Both the position numbers and the translations under genes were made by a program. DNA of 64,000 nt from Curtobacterium sp. MCJR17_020 (GTDB lineage Bacteria > Actinomycetota > Actinomycetes > Actinomycetales > Microbacteriaceae), in contig NZ_CP126260.1 of assembly GCF_003234365.2 (NCBI RefSeq), positions 1,674,001-1,738,000 of the forward strand, read 5' to 3'. Under the pieces are notes generated by a model. That model was given only the letters and a program-made list of their open reading frames with translations, was not told the DNA's origin and did no database searches. Of the stretch, positions 33,733-42,252 are shown one piece after another; within the stretch, counting starts at the first letter, position 1; the number at the start of each line of letters is the position of its first letter.

Positions 33733-34977
33733 TCAGACGCTGCGGAACGCGACCACGGCGTTGTGGCCGCCGAAGCCGAACGAGTTGCTCACCGCGAGCA
33801 GGCCACCGTCGGGCAGTGCGCGCGGCTCGCGCGCGACGTCCATGACGATCTCCGGGTCCTGGTCGTTGAGGTTGATCGTCGGCGGCGCGACACGGTTGTG
33901 CAGCGCGAGGACCGTGAACGCGGCCTCGATCGCACCGGCGCCACCGAGCAGGTGACCCGTCGACGCCTTGGTCGCCGACACGACGATGTCGTCGAGGTGG
34001 TCGCCGAAGACGCGGCGCATGGCGTGGTACTCGGCGACGTCGCCGACCGGGGTCGAGGTGGCGTGCGCGTTGACGTGCACCACGTCCTCGCGGCTGGCAC
34101 CGGCGTGGTCGAGGGCCTGCAGGACCGCACGGGCGGCCGCGCTGCCCTCGGGGTCCGGTGCCGTGATGTGGAACGCGTCCGAGGTGATGCCGGCGCCGGC
34201 GACCTCGGCGTAGATGTTCGCACCGCGGGCCTCGGCGTGCTCCTTCGACTCGAGGATGAGCGCCGCGGCGCCGTCACCGAGGACGAAGCCGTCACGGGTG
34301 ACGTCGTACGGGCGCGACGCGGTCTCGGGGGAGTCGTTGCGGCGCGACAGGGCCTGCATCGCCGCGAACGCCGCCAGGGGCAGCGGGTGCAGTGCGGCCT
34401 CGGCGCCACCGGTGATGACGATGTCGGCGTCCCCGTCAGCGACGTGGCGGTACGCCTCGGCCAGGGACTCGGTCGACGAGGCGCAGGCCGACAGGTAGGT
34501 GCGGGCGCCGCCGCGGGCGCCGAACTCCATCTCGATGGCAGCGGCCGGACCGTTCGCCATGAGCATGGGGACCGTCATCGGCAGGACCCGACGCGGGCCC
34601 TTCTCGCGCAGGGTGTCCCAGGCGTCGAGCAGGGTGTTCACGCCACCGATGCCGGTCGCCCAGTCGACGATGAGGCGCTCGGGGACGACGGACTCGGCGT
34701 CGATGCCGGCGTCGGCCCACGCCTCACGCGCCGCGACGAGCGACAGCTGCGACGAGGGGTCCAGGCGCTTCGACTCGGGGCGGGTGAGCTGGTCGGTGAG
34801 GAACCGACGTGCCTGGCCGGCGAACTCCACGGGGAGCTCGAGTTCGGCGTAGCGCGGGTCCTCGATGCGGGTGATGCCGGACTTGCCGGCGAGCAGCGCG
34901 TCCCACGTTTCCGGGGCAGTCGCGGCGAGGGGTGAGATCGCACCGATCCCGGTGACGACGACGGTCTTCTTGGTCAT
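33733..34977 (-). CDS. fabF: 3-oxoacyl-[acyl-carrier-protein] synthase II
   Basis: A 414-residue thiolase-fold condensing enzyme that elongates acyl-ACP with malonyl-ACP. The Cys-His-His triad is present: Cys165 in LSACASST, His in HVNAHATSTPVGD and His in TGHLLGGAGAIEA. The C-terminal NSFGFGGHNA is intact. It is the last gene of the minus-strand FAS II operon, 83 nt after acpP across a strong hairpin. Confidence 0.97.
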   Translation of the reverse strand: MTKKTVVVTGIGAISPLAATAPETWDALLAGKSGITRIEDPRYAELELPVEFAGQARRFLTDQLTRPESKRLDPSSQLSLVAAREAWADAGIDAESVVPERLIVDWATGIGGVNTLLDAWDTLREKGPRRVLPMTVPMLMANGPAAAIEMEFGARGGARTYLSACASSTESLAEAYRHVADGDADIVITGGAEAALHPLPLAAFAAMQALSRRNDSPETASRPYDVTRDGFVLGDGAAALILESKEHAEARGANIYAEVAGAGITSDAFHITAPDPEGSAAARAVLQALDHAGASREDVVHVNAHATSTPVGDVAEYHAMRRVFGDHLDDIVVSATKASTGHLLGGAGAIEAAFTVLALHNRVAPPTINLNDQDPEIVMDVAREPRALPDGGLLAVSNSFGFGGHNAVVAFRSV

Positions 34978-35009
34978 GGAACGACGGTTCTTTCGTTGGG
35001 GAACAAGAT

Positions 35010-35048
35010 GAGCGCCGCGGCCGACGGTGACCGCTGGCCGCGGCGCTC
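35010..35048 (-). terminator. acpP-fabF intercistronic hairpin
   Basis: GAGCGCCGCGGCC (35010-35022) is perfectly complementary to GGCCGCGGCGCTC (35036-35048). There is no T-run. It would limit read-through from the highly expressed acpP into fabF or stabilise the acpP mRNA. Confidence 0.65.
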
Positions 35049-35060
35049 AGGAAGCTCGTG

Positions 35061-35309
35061 TCAGGCCTGGGCCTTGACGATGTAGTCGACCGCGTTGCCC
35101 ACGGTCTTGAGGTTCTTGACCTCTTCGTCCGGGATCTTCACGTCGAACTTCTCCTCGGCGTTGACCACGATGGTCATCATCGAGATGGAGTCGATGTCGA
35201 GGTCGTCCGTGAAGGACTTGTCGGCGGCGACGGTGTCGGTGGCGATACCGGTCTCGTCGTTGATCAGCTCGGCCAGGCCGGCGAGGACTTCTTCGTTGGA
35301 CAGGGCCAT
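35061..35309 (-). CDS. acpP: Acyl carrier protein
   Basis: An 82-residue acidic four-helix protein that carries growing acyl chains on phosphopantetheine. The attachment site is Ser41 in DDLDIDSISMM. It sits between fabH and fabF, the standard FAS II position. AAGGAGAAACTC upstream of the ATG gives a clear Shine-Dalgarno sequence. It is the primary-metabolism ACP, distinct from the divergent carrier protein encoded at 47061-47369. Confidence 0.98.
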   Translation of the reverse strand: MALSNEEVLAGLAELINDETGIATDTVAADKSFTDDLDIDSISMMTIVVNAEEKFDVKIPDEEVKNLKTVGNAVDYIVKAQA

Positions 35310-35451
35310 GAGTTTCTCCTTGAGGGGGGTGTCGTTTGACCGTGGACCAGCCTAGGGCACGCAGCGTGCTCGCGCCCGGAGACTCGTCGGGGTGGTCGCT
35401 GGTCGCGCGGGATGCGCGGCCGGGTGGGTTCGGGTTCGCCGGTCGGGCGAG

Positions 35452-36456
35452 TCAGGGGAGCACGACGACCTGGGCGCCGAACACGAGCCCGGCACCGAAG
35501 CCGATCTGCAGGGCGAGCCCGCCGGACAGCTCAGGGTGTTCCTCGAGCAGGCGGTGGGTGGCGAGCGGGATGCTCGCGGCGGAGGTGTTGCCGGTGGTGG
35601 TGATGTCACGGGCGATCGTGACCGACTCGGGCAGGCCGAGCTGCTTCGCGAACTCGTCGATGATGCGGATGTTCGCCTGGTGCGGCACGAACGCCGCGAG
35701 GTCCTCCGGTCGGACACCGGCGGTCTCGAGCGCTTCGCGGGCGACCTTCACCATCTCCCACACGGCCCAGCGGAAGACCGTCTGGCCCGCCTGGCGCATG
35801 GTCGGGCGGGGCGCACCGGCTTCCCACTCGTTGTAGGTCGCCGTCATGCCGATAGCGTCCCACTTCGAGCCGTCCGAGCCCCAGATGGTCGGGGCGATGC
35901 CGGGGAAGTCGCTCGGGCCGACGACGGCCGCGCCGGCACCGTCGCCGAGCAGGAACGAGATCGAACGGTCGGTCGGGTCGACCACGTCGCTGAGCTTCTC
36001 GGCCCCGACGACCAGGACGTGGTCGGCGAGTCCGGACTTGATGAACGAGTCGGCCTGGGCGATGCCGTAGGCGTACCCGGCGCAGGCGGCGCTGATGTCG
36101 TACGCGGCGGCGGGCGTCGCGCCGATCCGCTCGGCGAGCAGCGACGCCATCGACGGCGTCGCGACGGTGTGCGTCACGGTGCTGACCAGCACGACACCGA
36201 TCTGGTCGGGGGACAGGCCGGCCTTCTCGATCGCCTCGCGCGCGGCGGTCTCGGCGAGGTCGACGGCCTCGACGTCCTTGCCGGCGCGCTTGCGGGTGAT
36301 GATCCCGGTGCGCTGGCGGATCCACTCGTCGGACGAGTCGATCGGGCCGACGAGGTCGTCGTTCGGCACCACGTTCTCGCCGCGGGCGGCGCCGAACGCC
36401 AGGATGCGGGTGAACTCGTGGCCGCGGCGCTGGGAGAGTGCGGGGCGTTCGGTCAT
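35452..36456 (-). CDS. fabH: 3-oxoacyl-[acyl-carrier-protein] synthase III
   Basis: A 334-residue enzyme that starts fatty acid synthesis by condensing an acyl-CoA primer with malonyl-ACP. Catalytic residues are visible: Cys125 in DISAACAGYAYG, His in FVPHQANIRI and Asn in TTGNTSAAS. The ATG at 36456 gives MTERPALSQRRGHEFTRIL and overlaps the fabD stop by ATGA. Longer open reading upstream is only the fabD antiframe. It is followed by a 142-nt gap before acpP. Confidence 0.97.
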   Translation of the reverse strand: MTERPALSQRRGHEFTRILAFGAARGENVVPNDDLVGPIDSSDEWIRQRTGIITRKRAGKDVEAVDLAETAAREAIEKAGLSPDQIGVVLVSTVTHTVATPSMASLLAERIGATPAAAYDISAACAGYAYGIAQADSFIKSGLADHVLVVGAEKLSDVVDPTDRSISFLLGDGAGAAVVGPSDFPGIAPTIWGSDGSKWDAIGMTATYNEWEAGAPRPTMRQAGQTVFRWAVWEMVKVAREALETAGVRPEDLAAFVPHQANIRIIDEFAKQLGLPESVTIARDITTTGNTSAASIPLATHRLLEEHPELSGGLALQIGFGAGLVFGAQVVVLP

Positions 36457-37394
36457 GCGGATGCGTCTGCTTCCTGGCCCGCGCGCTGCAGCAGGTCGAT
36501 CGCTGCGGGCAGGTCCTCGGGGGTCTTGATGGCGACGGACGGCGTGCCGCGCAGGCCGCGCTTCGCCAGGCCGACGAGGGCACCGGCCGGCGCGAGCTCG
36601 ATGATGCCGGTGACCCCGGCGGCCGCGAACGACTCCATCACGGCGTCCCAGTGCACGGGGCTCGCGATCTGCTGGACCATCAGGTCGACGAAGCGGCGAC
36701 CGTCGTCGAGCCGTGAACCGTCCGCGTTGGTCCAGATCGGCAGGGTCGGGTCCTGCACCGTGGCGGCCGCGGCGACCGGGGCCACGCGCTCGACCGCGGG
36801 CGCCATGAAGTGGGTGTGGAACGCACCGGCGACCGCGAGCGGGATCACGCGCGCCTTGGCGGGCGGGTCGGCGACGAGCGCGGCGATGCCGGCGGCCGTG
36901 CCGGCGACCACGGTCTGGCCGCCACCGTTGTGGTTCGCGGGGACGAGCCCGTGCGACTGCAGTGCTGCGGCGACCGCGTCGGCGTCGCCACCGAGCACGG
37001 CGGCCATCGAGGTCGCTTCGAGGGCAGCGGCGTCCGCCATGGCCCGGCCGCGCTCGGCGACGAGCGACACGGCGTCGGTGGGCTCGAGGACCCCGGCGAC
37101 CGCGGCGGCGGTGAACTCGCCGACCGAGTGCCCGGCGACCCCGCCGACCAGCGCACGGCGGCCGTCGGCCAGCAGGGCGTCGGCGGTCACGAGACCGGCG
37201 GCGACGATGAGGGGCTGCGCGAGCGCCGTGTCCTTGATGGTGTCGGCGTCCGACGTGGTGCCGTGTGCGGCGAGGTCCACCCCGATCGACTCGGACCACT
37301 GCCCGACACGTTCACGAACGGCGGCGTCCTCGAGCCAGGGGGCGAGGAAGCCGGGGGTCTGGGAGCCCTGTCCGGGCGCGACGACGACGATCAC
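36453..37394 (-). CDS. fabD: Malonyl-CoA:ACP S-malonyltransferase
   Basis: A 313-residue transacylase that loads malonyl groups onto ACP. It has the N-terminal VVVAPGQGSQTPG, the nucleophile Ser90 in VGGVAGHSVGEFTA, and the catalytic His in AGAFHTHFMAPA. An open frame extends upstream to 37445 (beginning MWEAHTGPA), but that part overlaps a strong dyad. The GTG at 37394 follows a GACAGGA Shine-Dalgarno sequence and gives the family N-terminus MIVVVAPGQGSQ. It is coupled to fabH by ATGA. Confidence 0.95.
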   Translation of the reverse strand: MIVVVAPGQGSQTPGFLAPWLEDAAVRERVGQWSESIGVDLAAHGTTSDADTIKDTALAQPLIVAAGLVTADALLADGRRALVGGVAGHSVGEFTAAAVAGVLEPTDAVSLVAERGRAMADAAALEATSMAAVLGGDADAVAAALQSHGLVPANHNGGGQTVVAGTAAGIAALVADPPAKARVIPLAVAGAFHTHFMAPAVERVAPVAAAATVQDPTLPIWTNADGSRLDDGRRFVDLMVQQIASPVHWDAVMESFAAAGVTGIIELAPAGALVGLAKRGLRGTPSVAIKTPEDLPAAIDLLQRAGQEADASA

Positions 37395-37396
37395 CG

Positions 37397-37466
37397 GACA
37401 ATCCTGTCGCTCATGCACCGCGGGGCCCGTGTGGGCTTCCCACACGAAACCCCGCGTGACATTGTC
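37397..37466 (-). promoter_or_regulatory. Nested dyad between fasR and fabD
   Basis: Three nested inverted repeats occur: GACAAT/ATTGTC (outer, 37397-37402 and 37461-37466), CGCGGGG/CCCCGCG (37419-37425 and 37450-37456) and CGTGTGGG/CCCACACG (37428-37435 and 37439-37446). It could be the FasR operator upstream of fabD or an RNA hairpin in the fasR-fabD mRNA. Confidence 0.55.
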
Positions 37467-37472
37467 GGTTCC

Positions 37473-38717
37473 CTACCGGCGTGGGGTGATCCGGCGACGA
37501 CCCGTGGCCGATTCGGACATCGCGCCGAGGATCAGGGCCGACTGCACGATCAGGGCGTCCCGAGCGTGCGTGGCGTCCCACCCGATGATGTCCGCGACGC
37601 GGCGTAGGCGGTAGCGGACGGTGTTCGGGTGCACGAAGAGCTCCCGCGCCGTCGCCTCGAGCGACCGACCGGTGTCCAGGTAGCACCACAGGGTCTGCAG
37701 GAGCTCGGTGGACTGGTCCTTGAGCGGCACGTAGATGCGCTGCACCAGGGCGGACCGGGCGAGCGGGTCGCCGGCCAGGGCGCGTTCGGGCAGCAGGTCG
37801 TCGGCCAGCGCCGGACGGGGGACCCCGCGCCATGCCCGCGCGACGGCGAACCCGGCGAGGGCTGCCTTCGCGCTGGTCGACGCGTCGACGACCCCGGGGA
37901 CCTCGTTGCCGAGCACCAGGTGGCCCTCGCCGAACAGCGGCTCGAGCGCCTGCGCGATGGCCGTGAACGAGACCGGGTCCTCGCCCTCGGGCACGTCGTC
38001 CCGCGGGGTCGAGCGCCCGATCACCACGACGAGCCGCGAGCCCTGCACGCCGACGAGCACGTCGGCGTCCATGTGGCGGGCGGTGCGGCGGACCTGGTCG
38101 ACCTCGAGCTGCTTCGGCGCCGTGCCGACGAGCACCGCGACCTCGCCGTGCCCGTGCCACCCGAGGGCCGCGATGCGGGACGGCAGCTCGTCGTCGTACT
38201 CGCCCGACAGGATCGAGTCGACCACGAGCGCTTCGAGTCGGGCGTCCCACAGCCCGCGGGCCTCGGCCGCCCGGGCGTAGACGTCCGCCGCCGCGAAGGC
38301 GATGTCCCGCGAGTACTTCAGGATCGCTTCCTGCAGCATCTCGTCGTCGGCGGCGCGTTCCTCGACCACCGTGACGACCACCCGGATGAGCTGCAGGGTC
38401 TGCTGCAGGCTCACCGAGCGCAGCAGCTCACGCGGGGCTGAACCGAAGACGTCGGCCGCGGCGATCCACGGCGTCGACGCGGTGCCCTCGAGCCAGCTGA
38501 TGAACGAGGTGATGCCCGCCTGGGCGACGAGGCCCACGGCGGAGCGGCGCCCCGGCGGCATCTCGCTGTACCAGGGGAGGGTGTCCTCGAGCCGCTTGAT
38601 CGTGGCGGTGGAGAGTTCTCCGGACACCTGACGGAGCCAGGAGAGCGCCCGCTCGCGCGCGCTCTCCTGGCTCTGGGCCTTCGACAGGCCCTCGGTGTCC
38701 GGCTGGACTGGCGTCAC
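37473..38717 (-). CDS. fasR: FasR-like PucR-family transcriptional regulator of fatty acid synthesis
   Basis: A 414-residue protein with a C-terminal PucR/CdaR-type helix-turn-helix (LEATARELFVHPNTVRYRLRRVADIIGWD, about 350-380) and a long N-terminal region without a recognisable ligand domain. In Streptomyces coelicolor the homologous gene directly upstream of fabD encodes FasR, an activator of the fab operon. Conserved order here (aceE-fasR-fabD-fabH-acpP-fabF) supports the same role. It starts 7 nt after aceE ends, so the two are probably co-transcribed. Identity as FasR rests on synteny and domain type. Confidence 0.88.
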   Translation of the reverse strand: MTPVQPDTEGLSKAQSQESARERALSWLRQVSGELSTATIKRLEDTLPWYSEMPPGRRSAVGLVAQAGITSFISWLEGTASTPWIAAADVFGSAPRELLRSVSLQQTLQLIRVVVTVVEERAADDEMLQEAILKYSRDIAFAAADVYARAAEARGLWDARLEALVVDSILSGEYDDELPSRIAALGWHGHGEVAVLVGTAPKQLEVDQVRRTARHMDADVLVGVQGSRLVVVIGRSTPRDDVPEGEDPVSFTAIAQALEPLFGEGHLVLGNEVPGVVDASTSAKAALAGFAVARAWRGVPRPALADDLLPERALAGDPLARSALVQRIYVPLKDQSTELLQTLWCYLDTGRSLEATARELFVHPNTVRYRLRRVADIIGWDATHARDALIVQSALILGAMSESATGRRRITPRR

Positions 38718-38724
38718 CTGCTGA

Positions 38725-41469
38725 TCAGCTCTCGCCGCCCGCGCTGCCCGTGGTGCCGGCGGTCACGTCGTGCAGGCGGTACTTGTCGATCGCCTGCTGG
38801 ACGAGTGCGCCGTCGACCTTGCCCTGGCGGGCGAGCTGCTGCAGCGTCCGCACGACGACCGAGGGGCCGTCGATGTGGAAGAAGCGGCGAGCGGCCGGAC
38901 GGGTGTCCGAGAAGCCGAAGCCGTCGGCGCCGAGCGTGGCGTAGTCGGTCGGCACGAACGGGCGGATCTGCTCCTGCACCTGGTGCATGAAGTCGCTGAC
39001 GGCGACGACCGGCCCCTCGGTGGCGAGCAGGCGCTCGGTGACGTACGGCGTGCGCGGCGACTCGTTCGGGTTGAGGAACGCGTGCTGCTCCGCGTCGAGA
39101 CCGTCGCGGTACAGCTCACCCCAGCTCGTGACGCTCCAGACGTCGGCGGAGACGCCCCAGTCCTCGGCGAGGAGCTGCTGCGCCTCGAGGATCCACGGCA
39201 CGGCCACACCGGACGCGAGCAGCTGGGCCTTCGGGCCGTCGTGCTCGCTCGGCTTGAGCAGGTACATGCCCTTGACGATCCCGTCGACGTCGATGCCCTC
39301 GGGCTCGGCCGGCTGGACGATCGGCTCGTTGTAGACCGTCAGGTAGTACATGACGTTCGGGTCGCTGTGCTTCGGCGAGCCGTCCTCGTTCGTGCCGTAC
39401 ATCCGGTCGAGGCCGGCCTGCACGATGTGCCCGATCTCGTACCCGTACGCGGGGTCGTACGCCACCACGGCCGGGTTCGTCGTCGCGAGGAGCAGCGAGT
39501 GGCCGTCGGCGTGCTGCAGGCCCTCACCCGTCAGGGTGGTGCGACCGGCGGTGGCGCCGATCATGAAGCCACGAGCCATCTGGTCGCCCGCCGCCCAGAT
39601 CGCGTCACCCGTGCGCTGGAACCCGAACATCGAGTAGAAGACGTAGACCGGGATGAGCGGTTCGCCCTGCGTCGAGTACGAGGTACCGACCGCGGTGAAC
39701 GCCGCCAGGGCGCCCGCCTCGTTGATGCCGACGTGGATGATCTGGCCCTGCGGGCTCTCCTTGTAGGCCAGCAGGAGCTCGCGGTCGACCGACGTGTAGT
39801 GCTGGCCGTTCGGGTTGTAGATCTTCGCCGACGGGAAGTAGGCGTCCATGCCGAACGTGCGTGCCTCGTCCGGGATGATCGGGACGACGCGGTCGCCGAA
39901 GTCCGGGGAGCGGAGCAGGTCCTTCAGCAGTCGGGCGAACGCCATGGTGGTGGCGATCTCCTGCTTGCCGGAGCCCTTCTTCACGACCTGGTACTTCGAG
40001 TCCTCGGGCAGGGTGATCGAGGTGTACTTCGTGCGACGCTCCGGCACGTAGCCGCCGAGCGCCTGACGACGCTCGTGCATGTACTGGATCGCCTCGTCGT
40101 CGTTGCCCGGGTGGTAGTACGGCGGCGTGTAGGGGTTCTCCTCCAGCTGCGCGTCGGTGACCGGGATGCGCATCTCGTCACGGAACTGCTTGAGGTTGTC
40201 GAGCGTGAGCTTCTTCATCTGGTGGGTCGCGTTGCGGCCCTCGAAGCTCGGGCCGAGGCCGTAGCCCTTGACCGTCTTCGCCAGGATGACCGTCGGCTGG
40301 CCCTTGTGCTCGGTCGCGGCCTTGAACGCGGCGTAGACCTTGCGGTAGTCGTGGCCACCGCGCTTGAGGTTCCAGACCTGGTCGTCGCTGTAGCCCTCGA
40401 TGAGCTCGAGCGCCTTCGGGTCGCGCCCGAAGAAGTTCTCGCGGACGTACGCGCCGTTCTCGGCCTTGTACGTCTGGTAGTCGCCGTCCGGCGTCTGGTT
40501 CATCAGGTTGAGCAGCGCGCCCTCGGTGTCGCGGGCGAGCAGGTCGTCCCACTCACGCCCCCAGACGACCTTGATGACGTTCCAGCCCGCACCGCGGAAG
40601 AACGCCTCGAGCTCCTGGATGATCTTGCCGTTGCCGCGCACCGGACCGTCGAGCCGCTGCAGGTTGCAGTTGATCACGAAGTTCAGGTTGTCGAGGCCGT
40701 CGTTCGCGGCGACCTGGAGCTGTCCGCGCGACTCGACCTCGTCCATCTCGCCGTCGCCGAGGAACGCCCAGACCTGCTGGTCAGAGGCGTCCTTGATGCC
40801 GCGGTTGGTCAGGTACTTGGCCTGCTGCGCCTGGTAGATCGCGTTGATCGGGCCGATGCCCATCGACACGGTCGGGAACTGCCAGAAGTGCGGCATGAGG
40901 CGCGGGTGCGGGTACGACGACAGGCCGCCGCCGGCGTGGGACTTCTCCTGACGGAACCCGTCGAGCTGGTCCTCGCCGAGACGCCCTTCCATGTAGGCGC
41001 GGGCGTACATGCCGGGGGAGGCGTGGCCCTGGAAGAACACCTGGTCGCCGCCGGACGCGTGGTCCTGCGCGCGGAAGAAGTGGTTGTAGCCGACCTCGTA
41101 CAGCGCGGCGCTCGACGCGTACGTCGAGATGTGGCCGCCGACGCTGATGCCCGGACGCTGCGCGCGGTGCACCGTGATGGCCGCGTTCCAGCGGATCCAC
41201 CGGCGGTACCGGCGCTCCAGTTCCTCGTCGCCGGGGAACTCGGGTTCGTTCTCCGGCGCGATGGTGTTCACGTAGTCCGTCGTCGGGACCATCGGCACAC
41301 CGAGGTGCAGTTCCTTGGACCGCTTGAGCAGGCTCAGCATGATCTCGCGACCGCGCTGGTGTCCGTGGGTCTGGACCAATCCGTCGAGGGACTCACGCCA
41401 TTCGGCGGTCTCCTGCGGGTCCTGGTCGTTCGCCCCGGTGCTGTACGGGTCCTGGTCGTTCACCGTCAC
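38725..41469 (-). CDS. aceE: Pyruvate dehydrogenase E1 component, homodimeric
   Basis: A 914-residue ThDP enzyme that decarboxylates pyruvate and acetylates the E2 lipoyl domain. The ThDP motif LGDGEMDEVESRGQ (near residue 245), the SVGGHISTYASSA N-terminal active-site segment and GINEAGALAAFTAVGTSYS in the second domain are present. Two GTG codons (41469 and 41463) are equally plausible starts behind GAGGTCAAGG. Clustering with the fab genes ties acetyl-CoA production to fatty acid synthesis, a known actinobacterial arrangement. No E2 or E3 gene is in the window. Confidence 0.96.
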   Translation of the reverse strand: MTVNDQDPYSTGANDQDPQETAEWRESLDGLVQTHGHQRGREIMLSLLKRSKELHLGVPMVPTTDYVNTIAPENEPEFPGDEELERRYRRWIRWNAAITVHRAQRPGISVGGHISTYASSAALYEVGYNHFFRAQDHASGGDQVFFQGHASPGMYARAYMEGRLGEDQLDGFRQEKSHAGGGLSSYPHPRLMPHFWQFPTVSMGIGPINAIYQAQQAKYLTNRGIKDASDQQVWAFLGDGEMDEVESRGQLQVAANDGLDNLNFVINCNLQRLDGPVRGNGKIIQELEAFFRGAGWNVIKVVWGREWDDLLARDTEGALLNLMNQTPDGDYQTYKAENGAYVRENFFGRDPKALELIEGYSDDQVWNLKRGGHDYRKVYAAFKAATEHKGQPTVILAKTVKGYGLGPSFEGRNATHQMKKLTLDNLKQFRDEMRIPVTDAQLEENPYTPPYYHPGNDDEAIQYMHERRQALGGYVPERRTKYTSITLPEDSKYQVVKKGSGKQEIATTMAFARLLKDLLRSPDFGDRVVPIIPDEARTFGMDAYFPSAKIYNPNGQHYTSVDRELLLAYKESPQGQIIHVGINEAGALAAFTAVGTSYSTQGEPLIPVYVFYSMFGFQRTGDAIWAAGDQMARGFMIGATAGRTTLTGEGLQHADGHSLLLATTNPAVVAYDPAYGYEIGHIVQAGLDRMYGTNEDGSPKHSDPNVMYYLTVYNEPIVQPAEPEGIDVDGIVKGMYLLKPSEHDGPKAQLLASGVAVPWILEAQQLLAEDWGVSADVWSVTSWGELYRDGLDAEQHAFLNPNESPRTPYVTERLLATEGPVVAVSDFMHQVQEQIRPFVPTDYATLGADGFGFSDTRPAARRFFHIDGPSVVVRTLQQLARQGKVDGALVQQAIDKYRLHDVTAGTTGSAGGES

Positions 41470-41602
41470 CCTTGACCTCGTTCGTTCTCGTGGTGGTGGA
41501 CATGGTGGCTCCGGTGGTCGGGTCACGACCGGATGGGGCCCCGTCCACTCTAGGCCCCAGCACCGACGGTGATGCTGATGGTGCGGTGCACGTGGCGGGT
41601 GC

Positions 41603-41630
41603 TTGCATTCGGGTGCGGTCGGCGTAGCAT
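41603..41630 (+). promoter_or_regulatory. Predicted promoter of the peroxiredoxin gene
   Basis: TTGCAT (41603-41608) and TAGCAT (41625-41630) with a 16-bp spacer. The -35 box lies within GCGGGTGCTTGCATT (41596-41610), which is repeated upstream of the peptide ABC operon at 17028-17042. Confidence 0.55.
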
Positions 41631-41710
41631 GGCCGATCGTGCACACGCGACCCGCGTGCGCACGGACCCGACGGGTACACCCCACACCCGAGGAAGAAGC
41701 ACACGTCCCG

Positions 41711-42199
41711 ATGGCTCTCGAGATCGGCTCTCTCGCGCCGGACTTCGAGCTCCCGAACCAGTTCGGTGAGCACGTCCGACTCAGCGACTTCCGCGGCAAC
41801 CGCCCGGTCGCACTCGTCTTCTTCCCGCTCGCGTTCTCGTCGAACTGCACGAACGAGCTCTGCGCCCTGCAGGACAACGTCGCGATGTTCCAGGACCAGC
41901 GCGTCGAGCTGATCGGCATCTCGGTCGACTCCAAGGCGACGCTCCGCTCCTTCGCCGAGCTCAACGGCTACGACTTCGAGCTCCTCGCCGACTTCTGGCC
42001 GCACGGCGCGGTCTCGAAGGAGTACGGCGTCTTCCTCGAGCACAAGGGCTTCGCCACCCGCGCGACCTTCGTCATCGACGTGCAGGGGCGCATCAAGGCC
42101 TCGATCATCACCGAGCCCGGCCTGCAGCGCGACGTCGCCGAGTACAAGGCCGCGCTCGACCGCCTCGCCGCCTGCACCGCACCCGTCCCGGTCGGCTAG
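41711..42199 (+). CDS. Peroxiredoxin (AhpE/AhpC-TSA type)
   Basis: A 162-residue thiol peroxidase with PLAFSSNCTNELCAL, where Cys46 is the peroxidatic Cys in the P..(T/S)..C frame and Cys51 is a candidate resolving residue, and Arg in TRATFVID. It reduces hydrogen peroxide or organic peroxides and needs a thiol partner. Members near the AhpE branch occur in mycobacteria. A GAGGAAG Shine-Dalgarno sequence precedes the ATG at 41711; a promoter is predicted 80 nt upstream. It is divergent from aceE. Confidence 0.93.
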   Translation: MALEIGSLAPDFELPNQFGEHVRLSDFRGNRPVALVFFPLAFSSNCTNELCALQDNVAMFQDQRVELIGISVDSKATLRSFAELNGYDFELLADFWPHGAVSKEYGVFLEHKGFATRATFVIDVQGRIKASIITEPGLQRDVAEYKAALDRLAACTAPVPVG

Positions 42200-42210
42200 C
42201 GTTCCGAATC

Positions 42211-42248
42211 CCTCCTGCGACGCTTCCGCGTCGACAGCGGACAGGAGG
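42211..42248 (+). promoter_or_regulatory. Hairpin that would mask the downstream Shine-Dalgarno
   Basis: CCTCCTG (42211-42217) is complementary to CAGGAGG (42242-42248), the ribosome-binding site of the next gene. An inner CGACGC/GCGTCG stem (42218-42223 and 42228-42233) stabilises the fold. It may act as terminator for the peroxiredoxin gene and as translational brake for the hydrolase. Confidence 0.5.
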
Positions 42249-42252
42249 CCCG

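Noticed and set aside
35452..37299. A single 615-codon frame joining fabH with sequence opposite to fabD
   Set aside because: The N-terminal part is a shifted frame of fabD. fabH begins at 36456 with the conserved N-terminus and an ATGA overlap.
37395..37445. Longer fabD starting at 37445
   Set aside because: The extra residues lie inside the nested dyad; GTG 37394 has a Shine-Dalgarno sequence and yields the conserved FabD N-terminus.
38770..41475. A 900-codon plus-strand frame opposite aceE
   Set aside because: It mirrors the aceE codons and has no family resemblance; aceE on the minus strand is fully supported by motifs.
41470..41964. N-terminal extension of aceE up to 41964
   Set aside because: It is antisense to the peroxiredoxin gene and its promoter; the family N-terminus begins at the GTG pair at 41463-41469.
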